Part shown: piece after piece, positions 1 to 8,054 of the stretch | How the letters are laid out: the number at the start of each line of letters is the position of its first letter | Position numbering within the stretch: the stretch's first letter is position 1 | DNA from: Ancylobacter tetraedralis | Lineage (GTDB): Bacteria; Pseudomonadota; Alphaproteobacteria; Rhizobiales; Xanthobacteraceae | Direction: 5' to 3' | Length of the DNA stretch: 64,000 nucleotides | Assembly (NCBI RefSeq): GCF_014195655.1 | Contig: NZ_JACICD010000001.1 | Span: 348,682-412,681, forward strand | The notes under the pieces: model-generated | The model's input: only the letters and a program-made list of their open reading frames with translations | What the model was told of the DNA's origin: nothing | Databases searched by the model: none | Translations under genes and position numbers: made by a program

Positions 1-1
1 G

Positions 2-46
2 GCCCCCGCCATGCCGGGCGGCGGCATGGGCGGCATGGACTTCTGA
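2..46 (+). CDS. groEL: GroEL chaperonin, C-terminal end only (partial)
   Basis: The window opens inside a gene. The last 14 codons read APAMPGGGMGGMDF followed by TGA. A Gly/Met-rich tail ending in GGMDF is characteristic of the 60-kDa chaperonin GroEL, where it lines the bottom of the folding cavity. Only the tail is visible, so the rest of the gene and its groES partner lie to the left. The identification rests on this tail alone. A Rho-independent terminator about 100 bases downstream fits the end of a groESL operon. Confidence 0.8.
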   Translation, partial: APAMPGGGMGGMDF

Positions 47-135
47 GGAAGTCCAGCCGACCCTGCGGTCTCTCGGGGCTCAAGCCGGCCAGGCCCGGCT
101 TGAGTGGCGGCATGGACTTCTGAGGAGGTCCAGCC
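29..135. repeat. Direct duplication of the groEL 3' end
   Basis: A 30-base segment covering the last groEL codons, the stop and the following bases (29-58) recurs at 106-135 with a single mismatch (A50 versus G127), offset by 77 bases. The second copy again carries the GGMDF-stop codons but has no open gene in front of it. It looks like a remnant of a tandem duplication or replication slippage at the groEL end. Confidence 0.85.
79..104. other. Perfect 10-bp inverted repeat (hairpin) between the two groEL tail copies
   Basis: CTCAAGCCGG at 79-88 and CCGGCTTGAG at 95-104 are exact reverse complements with a 6-base loop. No T-run follows, so it is not a complete intrinsic terminator by itself. 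It may stabilise the groEL mRNA 3' end or be debris of the duplication. Confidence 0.6.
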
Positions 136-149
136 TCGACAAAAACACG

Positions 150-179
150 AAAGGGCGTGGCGTGAGCCGCGCCCTTTTT
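150..179 (+). terminator. Rho-independent terminator after groEL
   Basis: AAAGGGCG (150-157) pairs with CGCCCTTT (170-177), followed by more T residues. This is a GC-rich stem with a U-tract, well placed to end the groESL transcript. The rest of the stretch 180-293 holds nothing else I recognise apart from the Shine-Dalgarno of the next gene. Confidence 0.8.
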
Positions 180-293
180 GCGTTGAAAGCACTCGTTGCC
201 GGGCGATGCCTCCACGCGATACCGCTCCCCGATTCCTGATGTGCGTCCGCGCCCGATCCGCCCCATCCTGTCCGCCGCAACGGGAGGCCATCC

Positions 294-1175
294 ATGGATC
301 CGCGCATCATCGATCTCTACGACCGGTTCACCCACGGCCATGTCGGGCGCCGCGCGTTCATGGAAAGGCTGGCCACGCTCGCCGGCTCCGCCGCCGCGGC
401 CGCGGCGCTGCTGCCCTTGCTGGCCAATGATTATGCCCGCGCCACCATCGTCGAGCCGGACGATCCGCGACTCGACATCTCGACCGTCCGCTATCCCTCG
501 GGCGGGGCGAGCGTGAGCGGCTATCTCGCGCGGGCGCGGCGCGTCGATGCACGGCGCCCGGCGGTGATCGTCATCCATGAGAATCGCGGGCTCAACCCGC
601 ATATCAAGGACGTGACGCGCCGGCTGGCGCTGGAAGGCTATCTCGCCTTCGGCATCGATCTTCTCTCGTCCGAGGGCGGCACGCCGGAGGATGAGGACAA
701 GGCGCGCGAGGCCATCGCCGCGCTCGACCGAACCGCCACCGTGGCGCGGCTGGTCGATGCGGTCGCCTTCCTCGCCGCGCATTCCGCCTCGACCGGCACG
801 GTCGGCGCCATCGGCTTCTGCTGGGGCGGGGGCATGGTGAATCTTCTGGCCGAGGCCAGCCCGCAGTTGAAAGCGGGCGTCGCCTATTACGGCATGCAGC
901 CCCCGCTTGATCGGGTGGATGCCATCCGGGCGGCGCTGTTGCTGCATTATGCCGGGCTGGATACCCGCATCAATGAAGGGATCCCCGCCTATGAGGCGGC
1001 ACTGAAGGCGGCCGGCACGGATTATACGGTGCACGTCTATGAGGGCGCGCAGCATGCCTTCAACAACGACACCAGCCCCACCCGCTACGATCCCGCGGCG
1101 GCCACGCTCGCCTGGGAGCGCACCGGCGCGTTCCTCGCCCGGCATCTGGGCGCGCCACCGCCGGTCGAGACGTGA
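294..1175 (+). CDS. Dienelactone hydrolase family protein (alpha/beta hydrolase)
   Basis: 293-residue protein of the dienelactone hydrolase family, soluble alpha/beta hydrolases that open lactones or cleave esters through a Cys-Asp-His triad. The nucleophile Cys176 sits in the elbow GFCWGGG, Asp223 in AGLDTR and His254 in QHAFNND; Glu96 in HENRG matches the residue that activates the cysteine in this family. An N-terminal segment with RRAF at 19-22 followed by an Ala/Leu-rich stretch to about residue 45 resembles a Tat-type leader, so periplasmic location is possible. The ATG has a good CGGGAGG site. The physiological substrate cannot be inferred from the neighbours. Confidence 0.88.
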   Translation: MDPRIIDLYDRFTHGHVGRRAFMERLATLAGSAAAAAALLPLLANDYARATIVEPDDPRLDISTVRYPSGGASVSGYLARARRVDARRPAVIVIHENRGLNPHIKDVTRRLALEGYLAFGIDLLSSEGGTPEDEDKAREAIAALDRTATVARLVDAVAFLAAHSASTGTVGAIGFCWGGGMVNLLAEASPQLKAGVAYYGMQPPLDRVDAIRAALLLHYAGLDTRINEGIPAYEAALKAAGTDYTVHVYEGAQHAFNNDTSPTRYDPAAATLAWERTGAFLARHLGAPPPVET

Positions 1176-1196
1176 TGCGGTTCAGATGCCGGCGGT

Positions 1197-1820
1197 TCAG
1201 ATGGCCGGCAGGTGCAGCCAGCGCGCGGCGGCGCTGAGGATGAGATCGACCGCCAGCGCGGCCAGGATCATGCCCATCACCCGGCTGATCACCGAGGCGC
1301 CGCCGCGGCCGATCAGCCGGGCGACCGGCGAGGCGGTGAGCATGATTGCCAGCGTCACCAGCAGCACGAGGGCGAAGATAACGAGGGTGATGACCCGGTC
1401 CTGGAAATCGAAGCGGGAATCGTCCGTCAGCACCACGGCCGCCAGCATGGCGCCGGGGCTGGCGATGGAGGGGATGGCCAGCGGATAGATCGCGATATCG
1501 ACGAGATTGGTCTCCGCCGGCGCGTTCGCATCGGTATGGCTGGAGCCGTGGATCATGGTGAGCGCGAACAGGAACAGCACGATGCCGCCGGCGATCTGGA
1601 AGGATTCGATCGACACGTCCATCGCCTGCAGCAGCCAGTGGCCGGCCATGGCGAAGAATACCAGCACGCCGAAGGAGATCATCACCGAGAGCAGCGCCGC
1701 CTTGCGCCGGTCGGGCGCACTCAGCGTCGCGGTTACGGCGAGGAAAACCGGCAGCGTGCCGAGCGGGTCGACCACGACCCACAGCGTGACGAACTCCTGA
1801 ACATGCTCGGACCAGTTCAT
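1197..1820 (-). CDS. MarC family integral membrane protein
   Basis: 207-residue protein of the MarC/UPF0056 family, predicted to span the inner membrane six times. The N-terminus contains the family's typical VVVDPLGTLPVF segment (residues 15-26), and most of the rest consists of hydrophobic helices. Despite the name, members are not established antibiotic-resistance determinants and the function is unknown. It is convergent with the preceding hydrolase gene (21 bases apart) and divergent from rnhB. The ATG is preceded by GGGGTGAGGG. Confidence 0.88.
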   Translation of the reverse strand: MNWSEHVQEFVTLWVVVDPLGTLPVFLAVTATLSAPDRRKAALLSVMISFGVLVFFAMAGHWLLQAMDVSIESFQIAGGIVLFLFALTMIHGSSHTDANAPAETNLVDIAIYPLAIPSIASPGAMLAAVVLTDDSRFDFQDRVITLVIFALVLLVTLAIMLTASPVARLIGRGGASVISRVMGMILAALAVDLILSAAARWLHLPAI

Positions 1821-1943
1821 CCCTCACCCCTGCTGTCGCGTGCGACCCGGTCGGCGGCCGTTGCGCCGGCCCGGCCGGGCCGGCATGGTGGCGCCGCGAC
1901 TCAAGGGTACAGGGATCCTGGGCGCGCGTAAGGACTGTGACGC

Positions 1944-2567
1944 ATGGTGACGGTTCGTCAGAAGCCGGATTTTTCGCTGGAGCGGGCCGCCTGGGCGGCC
2001 GGGGATGTGCCGGTGGCCGGGGTCGACGAGGTGGGGCGCGGCCCCTGGGCCGGGCCGGTGGTGGCCTGCGCCGTGGTGCTCGACCCCGATCGCGTGCCCG
2101 AGGGGCTCGATGATTCCAAGAAGCTGAGCGCCGCCCGGCGCGAGGCGCTGTTCGAGGCCATCTGCGCCACCGCCGAGGTCTCGCTGGCCTTCGCCCCGCC
2201 GGCGCGGATCGACGGCCACAATATCCGCCAGGCGACCCTGTGGGCGCTGGCCCGCGCCTGTGCCGGCCTGCCGCGCGCGCCCAGGCTCCTGCTGGTCGAC
2301 GGCAACGACCTGCCGCCCGTGCCCTGCGCGGCCCGCACCATCATCGGCGGCGACGCCATCGTCGCCTCGATCGCCGCCGCCTCGATCGTCGCCAAGGTCA
2401 CCCGCGACCGCCTGATGGCCTCCCTCGGCCTCGCCCACCCCGGCTACGGCTTCGAGCGCCACATGGGCTATGGGACGCCGGAGCATCAGACGGCGCTGGC
2501 GGAGCTGGGCGTGTGCCGACACCACCGGAAGACGTTCGCGCCGGTGCGGGCGAGGTTGGGGGTGTAG
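1944..2567 (+). CDS. rnhB: Ribonuclease HII
   Basis: Type 2 RNase H that nicks RNA in RNA-DNA hybrids, including single ribonucleotides misincorporated in DNA; cytoplasmic. At 207 residues the length is normal. The diagnostic [15 protein letters not shown] motif with acidic pair Asp28-Glu29 is present, followed by LDDSKKLS, the LLLVDGN segment with a further catalytic Asp, and a C-terminal [15 protein letters not shown] segment typical of RNase HII. The start is ATG with a modest TAAGGA site. It is the last gene of normal GC before the AT-rich island, and its stop lies 51 bases from the end of the convergent HEPN gene. Confidence 0.95.
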   Translation: MVTVRQKPDFSLERAAWAAGDVPVAGVDEVGRGPWAGPVVACAVVLDPDRVPEGLDDSKKLSAARREALFEAICATAEVSLAFAPPARIDGHNIRQATLWALARACAGLPRAPRLLLVDGNDLPPVPCAARTIIGGDAIVASIAAASIVAKVTRDRLMASLGLAHPGYGFERHMGYGTPEHQTALAELGVCRHHRKTFAPVRARLGV

Positions 2568-2617
2568 GGAGTAGGCGCTACGTTGCGGTGTAACAATTCA
2601 GGACAGATCGTATTTTA

Positions 2618-3226
2618 TTATGTTGAGTTGCTATTAACTGCTTTGGATATACCAAGTCCAATATTTCGAATGAATGAAATAGAATTAGAGACGTCTTCGC
2701 TGTATATTGGCCAAAGTGCTATACCGGCATATGCCGGATTCACGTCCGCTTCGTGTGCGATTCGATTTCTTAAATCGACAAAACGTTTGAGATTTGACTT
2801 CAATTCTGCTGCAGGTTGCCCGATTTCAGCAGAAATTTTATCCCATGGATTGTCCATTATGATACGTAAACAATCTCCAACCTTATCTGGAGCCACAAAA
2901 GACTTATAAGAGTTCTCTCGCCTAATATATTCGTCGACAATTTCCATTTGCAATACGCCGCTAGTAATTGCGGCCCCGTAAGGTACCTTCAAAGCAGGAA
3001 TTTCTTGCCCAATTTTCAATCGTTCTAGGATTTCCAAGCGATGAATTTCATGCATAAAAAGATCGAAAGAGCTAATTGATAACATAAGGGCCGATCGAAG
3101 TATGTCGCTGCAATCCATAGCTAAAGGTGCGATGCTGTGTAAATATTCGAATATACGTCGGAGGCCTTCAGCTCGATCGCATCCGTGCGCAAGTTTTCCG
3201 TATGCCTCTGCGATATGAGGTTTCAT
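2618..3226 (-). CDS. RiboL-PSP-like HEPN protein, putative RNase toxin
   Basis: 202 residues, all-helical in appearance. Residues 41-60 (DILRSALMLSISSFDLFMHE) resemble the first helix pair of the RiboL-PSP class of HEPN domains, and residues 153-158 (RNRIAH) give the R-x4-H motif that forms the RNase active site in HEPN dimers. The family is known for toxins and defence RNases; RNase activity here is inference. The ATG overlaps the stop of the upstream ParA-type gene by four bases (ATGA), so the two are translationally coupled. Base composition is far more AT-rich than every neighbour, indicating transfer. No antitoxin-like small ORF is visible besides the ATPase. Confidence 0.72.
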   Translation of the reverse strand: MKPHIAEAYGKLAHGCDRAEGLRRIFEYLHSIAPLAMDCSDILRSALMLSISSFDLFMHEIHRLEILERLKIGQEIPALKVPYGAAITSGVLQMEIVDEYIRRENSYKSFVAPDKVGDCLRIIMDNPWDKISAEIGQPAAELKSNLKRFVDLRNRIAHEADVNPAYAGIALWPIYSEDVSNSISFIRNIGLGISKAVNSNST

Positions 3227-4278
3227 TTTGTCATTGATATAATTTTAGTGGCTGCCGTATCGTATATTTTATTAAATTTATTTGCGCTTTTAACTTGATT
3301 TTGAGCGACAGATCCTGAATTCATGATGTCTTCACGATTAAGCTCGAAGACGGGCTTTGACAGAGACTGTGAAATAGCAATCAAACTATTGAAGTCGGGA
3401 ACCTCGATCAGGAATGTGTTTATATTTGAATTAGATTCAGTGTATTTCTCGTCTGATAGTAAAAGATTGGCTCCATTGAGTGCAGGAATAAGAACGTCTT
3501 TTTTAGTTTCAAGAAGAGAGTCGAACCATTTCTGGTAGGCGCGAGTTGGTGCGGCCTCTTTACCATCGCGCGATCTGATTCGATAGTTTTGTACAATGGA
3601 TCCAAGGTACTTCGGATTTTTCTCGGGCCAAGGATAGGCGGCTTCCTTAAGAGCCGTCTGTGTTCCAGCTTTCTCTGCCCAAGTCATCCATTTCGGAAGG
3701 ACGCGCGAAAGAGAGCGGAGGGCCATTGCCGAGAAGAAATCGGGAGCCATTGGTATAATAAATGCATCGCTTGTAGTGAATAAATTTTGATTTAATGCTC
3801 CTAGGCTGGGACTCATATCCACTAGAACGTAGTCAGCCTCGATAGATTTAGCGCTTATATCGATAAGCCAACGTAAAGATCCAGGTATATTTTGCAATAC
3901 ACTCAATGAAGCGGATAGTTCATGTGCAATAGAAAGCTGGCTTTCGTATTCTGCTAAACCAACGTGCCCAGGAAGAACGTATAGGCCGGGGCATTGAGTT
4001 ACAGCCTGCAATTTAACAGGAGATAGCGGAACTGGTCTCGCTTCAAATGCCGGTGAAAGTCCATCTCGAATATTAAGTATTTCATTTTTACTTTCATAAG
4101 GATATTCATCGTTATTGCTATAATTAAGTATTACTCCAGTCAAATTACATTGTGGATCGCAGTCAACAAGAACAACTTTCTTTCCAAGATTTGCCAATTT
4201 CCATCCAATATGAAAAACCGATGTTGTCTTCGATACTCCGCCTTTATGATTGAAGAAAGCGATCTGTATGTGTGTCAT
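3223..4278 (-). CDS. ParA/MinD-like P-loop ATPase coupled to HEPN gene
   Basis: 351-residue ATPase of the ParA superfamily. The deviant Walker A motif KGGVSKTT (12-19, signature Lys12) is followed by VVLVDCDPQCNLTG (35-48), and the Walker B-like VLVDMSPSLG has Asp154. The usual glycine before the P-loop lysine is a serine here. The C-terminal third (about 210-351) extends beyond the ATPase core, is not obviously similar to anything I know, and may contact the HEPN partner. No ParB or centromere-like repeats lie nearby, which argues against plasmid partition. It forms an AT-rich two-gene unit with the HEPN gene; the 60-base line starting at 3241 has only 16 G/C. Confidence 0.8.
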   Translation of the reverse strand: MTHIQIAFFNHKGGVSKTTSVFHIGWKLANLGKKVVLVDCDPQCNLTGVILNYSNNDEYPYESKNEILNIRDGLSPAFEARPVPLSPVKLQAVTQCPGLYVLPGHVGLAEYESQLSIAHELSASLSVLQNIPGSLRWLIDISAKSIEADYVLVDMSPSLGALNQNLFTTSDAFIIPMAPDFFSAMALRSLSRVLPKWMTWAEKAGTQTALKEAAYPWPEKNPKYLGSIVQNYRIRSRDGKEAAPTRAYQKWFDSLLETKKDVLIPALNGANLLLSDEKYTESNSNINTFLIEVPDFNSLIAISQSLSKPVFELNREDIMNSGSVAQNQVKSANKFNKIYDTAATKIISMTK

Positions 4279-4381
4279 TTAATAATCTCGGAAATAGTTT
4301 GCTGTAGGAGTGAATGATTGCGGGATGATAAGCATATTTATAATGCAGGATGGCTGATCAATGATATATTAAATTACCTCC
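4279..4381 (-). other. AT-rich leader of the ParA-HEPN unit, with an orphan Shine-Dalgarno behind cydB
   Basis: On the minus strand the cydB stop is embedded in TGAGGAGG, giving a perfect AGGAGG (4377-4382), yet no ATG or GTG follows at a suitable distance. A TTG 15 bases on opens only seven codons. In many genomes the small subunit gene cydX follows cydB, so this may be the ribosome site of a lost cydX. The rest is AT-rich and promoter-like (TTGATC, TATAAAT), but I cannot align a convincing -35/-10 pair. Confidence 0.45.
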
Positions 4382-5404
4382 TCAATGATACCCTTCCCCC
4401 TCGCGCACCTTGCCGCGGAACAGCCAGTACACGAAGGCGACATAGCCTAGGATCACCGGCAGCATGAATACCGTGCCGATCAGCATGAAGACTTGGCTGG
4501 CCGGTGGCGCCGCCGTCTCCCACACGGTGAGGCTGGGCGGGATGAGGTAGGGGAAGATCGAGATGCCGATGCCGAGATAGCCGAGCAGGAACAGGCCGAT
4601 GACGCCGAAGAAGGGCAGGTTCTCGTGGCCCTCTTCCAGCCAGCGCCACACGAACCAGGCCAGCAGCAGCGTCACCAGCGGCAGCGGCGCGAGGTAGAAC
4701 AGGTTCGGCGTGGTGAACCAGCGCTCGGCGATGCGGGGGAAGGCGATCGGGGTCCACAGGCTGACCACGGCCATGAAGGCGAGCACCACCGGCAGGAGCA
4801 GCTTGGCATGGGCGCGGGCGCGGCGGGCGGCGGCGCCGTCGGTCTTCATCACCAGCCACACGCTGCCGATCAGCGCGTAGCCGGCCACGACAGCGATGCC
4901 GCACAGCGCGGCGAACGGGGTCGCCCAGTCCAGCGGGCCGCCGGCGAAGGCGTTGTCCGCGACCTTGATGCCCTGCACGAAGCCGCCGAGCAGCATGCCC
5001 TGGAAGAAGGCGGCGAGCGTCGAGCCGGCCGCGAAGGCGATGTTCCACAGAAAGCGGCTGTCATCGGCGACATGGCGGAACTCGAACGCCACGCCGCGGA
5101 ATACCAGCGCCAGCAACATGAAGATGACCGGCAGGTAGAGCGCCGGCATGACGATGGAATAGGCCAGCGGGAAGGCGACCAGGAGCCCGCCGCCGCCGAG
5201 GATGAGCCAGGTCTCGTTGCCATCCCAGAACGGGGCGACCGAGTTCATCATCTGGTCCTTCTCCAGCTCGCTGCGCGCGAAGGGGAAGAGGATGCCGATG
5301 CCGAGGTCGAACCCGTCGAGGATCACATACATGGCGATCGCCACCGCCAGCAGCAGCGACCAGATCACGGGCAGGTACCCGTCCATGCCGAGGCTGATAT
5401 CCAT
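4382..5404 (-). CDS. cydB: Cytochrome bd-type quinol oxidase subunit II
   Basis: 340-residue polytopic inner-membrane subunit of the cytochrome bd/CIO oxidase, which reduces O2 with quinol without pumping protons. The N-terminus carries the family signature LDGFDLGIGILFPF (29-42) followed by WDGNETWLILGGG (60-72). About eight to nine hydrophobic helices follow. Only three bases separate it from cydA, so the genes form an operon. The Shine-Dalgarno GGGGGAG precedes the ATG. No cydX follows; the AT-rich island begins at its stop codon. Confidence 0.95.
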   Translation of the reverse strand: MDISLGMDGYLPVIWSLLLAVAIAMYVILDGFDLGIGILFPFARSELEKDQMMNSVAPFWDGNETWLILGGGGLLVAFPLAYSIVMPALYLPVIFMLLALVFRGVAFEFRHVADDSRFLWNIAFAAGSTLAAFFQGMLLGGFVQGIKVADNAFAGGPLDWATPFAALCGIAVVAGYALIGSVWLVMKTDGAAARRARAHAKLLLPVVLAFMAVVSLWTPIAFPRIAERWFTTPNLFYLAPLPLVTLLLAWFVWRWLEEGHENLPFFGVIGLFLLGYLGIGISIFPYLIPPSLTVWETAAPPASQVFMLIGTVFMLPVILGYVAFVYWLFRGKVREGEGYH

Positions 5405-5407
5405 GTC

Positions 5408-6820
5408 TCACTCCCCCGGAGCGTTGATGGCGGCGCGGGTCGCCTCGTGGGCGGAGGCGAGCGGACGGTTCGGCACGCCCGTGGGCGGTTCCACGGCCGG
5501 GCCCTCGGGGCCTTTGTTGATCAACCGGTTGATGTAGTAGACGCCGCCGGAGAACACGATGGCGTAGACCAGCACGAACAGCGCCAGCGTGGTCGCCATC
5601 GCCCAGCCGGCGACGGGCGAGACGGCGTCCGCCGTGCGCAGCACGTTGTAGACCACCCAGGGCTGCCGCCCGACCTCGGTGACGAACCAGCCCGACAGGA
5701 TGGTGACGAAGCCGATCGGCCAGACATATTGCAGCGGGCGGACATACCAGTCGCTTTCGAACACGCGCCGGCGCCACAGAAGATAGGCGCCGAGCCAGCC
5801 GATGGCGATCATCAGCACCCCGAGGCCCACCATGATGCGGAAGGCGAAGAAGGGAATGGCCACCGGCGGGCGGTCCTGCGGGGCGAATTCCTTCAGCCCC
5901 TTGAACGTGCCGTCCCAGCTATGGGTGAGGATGAGGCTGCCCAGATGGGGAATGGCGATCTGGTAGTCGTTGCTCTCGGTCGCCTCGTTCGGCCAGGCGA
6001 ACAGCACCAGCGGCACGCCGCCCGACACCCCATCCGTCTCGCCCCAGTGCGCCTCGATCGCGGCGATCTTCTGCGGCTGGTATTTCAGCGTGTTCTGGCC
6101 GTGCGCGTCGCCGATGAAGGCCTGCACCGGCGCGAGGATGGCGATGAGCCCGATCGCCATGCGCATCATGGTGCGCGCATCCTCATGATAGCGGCCGGCA
6201 TAGACATAGCGCGCGCCCACCGCCAGCACGACGAAGGCGGTGGTGAGGTAGCAGGCCGTCACCATGTGCGCGAAACGGAAGGGGAAGCTGGGGTTGAAGA
6301 TGATGGAGAGCCAGTCCACCGGGTGCGCCACGCCGTCGATCATCTGGTAGCCGGCCGGGGTCTGCATCCAGCTATTGGCCGAGAGGATCCAGAAGGCCGA
6401 GAGCGAGGTGCCGGCCGCCACCATCACGCAGGCGAAGACGTGCAGCCCGCGCGGCACCCGGTTCCAGCCGAACAGCATGATGCCGAGGAAGGTTGCCTCC
6501 AGGAAGAAGGCGGTCAGCACCTCGTAGCCGATCAGCGGGCCGATCACGTTGCCGGCGAGGCGCGCGAATGGGCTCCAGTTGGTGCCGAACTGGTAGGAGA
6601 GCACGATTCCCGACACCACGCCCATGCCGAAGGACACGGCGAAGATCTTGGTGAAGAACCGCGCGATGCGGTGGTAGCGCTCGTGCCCGGTGGCGAGCCA
6701 CAGCACTTCCAGCGTGGCGATATAGGCCGCCAGGCCGATGGTGAACCCGGGAAAGATGACGTGGAAGGAGATGGTGAACGCGAACTGGATTCGCGCCAGG
6801 ATTTCAGGATCGAATTCCAT
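5408..6820 (-). CDS. cydA: Cytochrome bd-type quinol oxidase subunit I (short Q-loop, CIO-like)
   Basis: 470-residue haem-carrying subunit. His20 and His185 match the b595 and b558 haem ligands of E. coli CydA; Glu100 in IGYE and the conserved GRQPW motif near the C-terminal third are present. It is about 50 residues shorter than the E. coli protein, consistent with the short Q-loop of cyanide-insensitive-type oxidases; that subtype is inference. The frame is open far upstream, but the conserved sequence begins at MEFDPEIL, where GGGGAG sits five bases before the ATG at 6820, so I chose that start. It is cotranscribed with cydB, and the 175-base gap upstream probably contains the promoter. 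Confidence 0.93.
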   Translation of the reverse strand: MEFDPEILARIQFAFTISFHVIFPGFTIGLAAYIATLEVLWLATGHERYHRIARFFTKIFAVSFGMGVVSGIVLSYQFGTNWSPFARLAGNVIGPLIGYEVLTAFFLEATFLGIMLFGWNRVPRGLHVFACVMVAAGTSLSAFWILSANSWMQTPAGYQMIDGVAHPVDWLSIIFNPSFPFRFAHMVTACYLTTAFVVLAVGARYVYAGRYHEDARTMMRMAIGLIAILAPVQAFIGDAHGQNTLKYQPQKIAAIEAHWGETDGVSGGVPLVLFAWPNEATESNDYQIAIPHLGSLILTHSWDGTFKGLKEFAPQDRPPVAIPFFAFRIMVGLGVLMIAIGWLGAYLLWRRRVFESDWYVRPLQYVWPIGFVTILSGWFVTEVGRQPWVVYNVLRTADAVSPVAGWAMATTLALFVLVYAIVFSGGVYYINRLINKGPEGPAVEPPTGVPNRPLASAHEATRAAINAPGE

Positions 6821-6995
6821 CAGGCTCCCCCATCTCATCACCGCTGACGATAGGTGACGGGCACCCGAGTATGCCCGAGATCCTCCAGGATGGAACGTCT
6901 CAAATGATGACAGGCCGAAGTCTCCCCGGCTCTCGAGGGAGCGGGGCGGATCGGCCGGGGTGGGGCGTTTGGCGTTTGGCGTTCGGCTTGCGACT

Positions 6996-7931
6996 TTAGT
7001 CGGGCTTCCGCGCCGTCGGCTCCGTGAGCCGGCTCTCGATCGCCAGCAGGTCGCGCCATGCCATCCGCTTGCCGAGCGGCGTGCGCAGCAGGTAGGCGGG
7101 ATGGAAGGTGGCGAGCGCCGGGATGGTGCGCGTGCCGGTGTCATAGTCCATCCAGCGCCCGCGCGCCTTGGTGATGCCCTCGCGGATGCCGAGCAGGGTC
7201 TGCGCCGAGGGCCCGCCAAGGCACACCAGCACATCGGGATCGGCGAGCTCGATCTGCCGGCGGATGAAGGGCAGGCAGATGGCGGTTTCCTGCGGCGTCG
7301 GCGTGCGGTTTCCCGGCGGGCGCCAGGGCACGACATTGGCGATGTAGGCGGTCTCGCGGTCGATGCCGATGGCGGCGAGCATGCGGTCGAGCAATTTTCC
7401 CGAGCGGCCGACGAAGGGCTTGCCCTCGATATCCTCCTCGCGCCCCGGCGCCTCGCCCACCAGCATGAGCCGGGCCTTGGGATTGCCGTCGGCGAAGACG
7501 AGGCGGGTCGCGGTATGCTTCAGCGGGCAGCCCTCGAAACGCTCCAGCAAGTCGCGCAGCGCCTCCAGCGTCGGCGCATGTGCCGCGGCCTCGCGCGCCT
7601 CCAGCGCGGCCTGGTCGGGCGGGGGAGGGGCGGCGGGCGTGACGGCCGCTGGTGCGGCACGTGCGATGGCGGGATGTGCGGTGGCGGAACGTGCGGCGGC
7701 CGGGCCCGCGGCGGCGGGGCGGGTATCCGGCGCGGAGGGCCGCGGCGCAGCGGCGGCAGGGGGCGAATCGTCCGCGGCCAGGGGGCCGCGCCGCCGCGCG
7801 GTGGCCCGCTCGGACGCGCTTTCGGCGAAGCGATCCACGGGTTCTTCGCCCAGCGCGATATCGACCCCCGCCTCCACGTGGAAGGCGAGCAGCTCGGCGA
7901 TGAGATCGCGATCGCTAAGTGTCGGCGGCAT
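6996..7931 (-). CDS. Uracil-DNA glycosylase, family 4-like, lacking part of the Fe-S site
   Basis: 311 residues. A variable Ala/Pro-rich linker spans roughly residues 45-110. The catalytic domain follows: LMLVGEAPGREED (motif A, GEAPG), NVVPWRPPGNRTPT, and ATFHPAYLLR (motif B). This is the family 4/SPO1-polymerase-related fold that excises uracil from DNA. In thermophilic family-4 enzymes four cysteines bind 4Fe-4S (CxxC, KCRPP and a later IC). Here the first is Phe (FEGC) and KCRPP has become PWRPP, so only two ligands remain. A cluster-free enzyme is likely. The Ala/Pro region makes the N-terminal boundary of the domain unclear. Same strand as cydAB, 175 bases upstream. Confidence 0.82.
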   Translation of the reverse strand: MPPTLSDRDLIAELLAFHVEAGVDIALGEEPVDRFAESASERATARRRGPLAADDSPPAAAAPRPSAPDTRPAAAGPAAARSATAHPAIARAAPAAVTPAAPPPPDQAALEAREAAAHAPTLEALRDLLERFEGCPLKHTATRLVFADGNPKARLMLVGEAPGREEDIEGKPFVGRSGKLLDRMLAAIGIDRETAYIANVVPWRPPGNRTPTPQETAICLPFIRRQIELADPDVLVCLGGPSAQTLLGIREGITKARGRWMDYDTGTRTIPALATFHPAYLLRTPLGKRMAWRDLLAIESRLTEPTARKPD

Positions 7932-8054
7932 AGGGCCTTCTTTCCGTCGGAATGATGATCCTATCCGGCGCGGAGACGGTTGTCAGGTTCGGCGGGCCGT
8001 GGAACAAGCGTGGAAATGATCCAATGAGCACGTCGCAGTGCCGGAGGGGTTAGC

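Noticed and set aside
3223-4278. ParA gene as part of a plasmid partition system
   Set aside because: No parB and no iterated centromere-like repeats nearby; the partner is a HEPN gene instead.
2618-4381. AT-rich island as an insertion sequence or integron cassette
   Set aside because: There is no transposase or integrase, and I found no terminal inverted repeats or target-site duplications at its edges.
4493-6847. Very long open frame (784 codons) on the plus strand
   Set aside because: It is antisense to cydA/cydB, which have unmistakable haem and family motifs. Its translation is rich in Arg, Gly, His, Asp and Glu, typical of a high-GC shadow frame.
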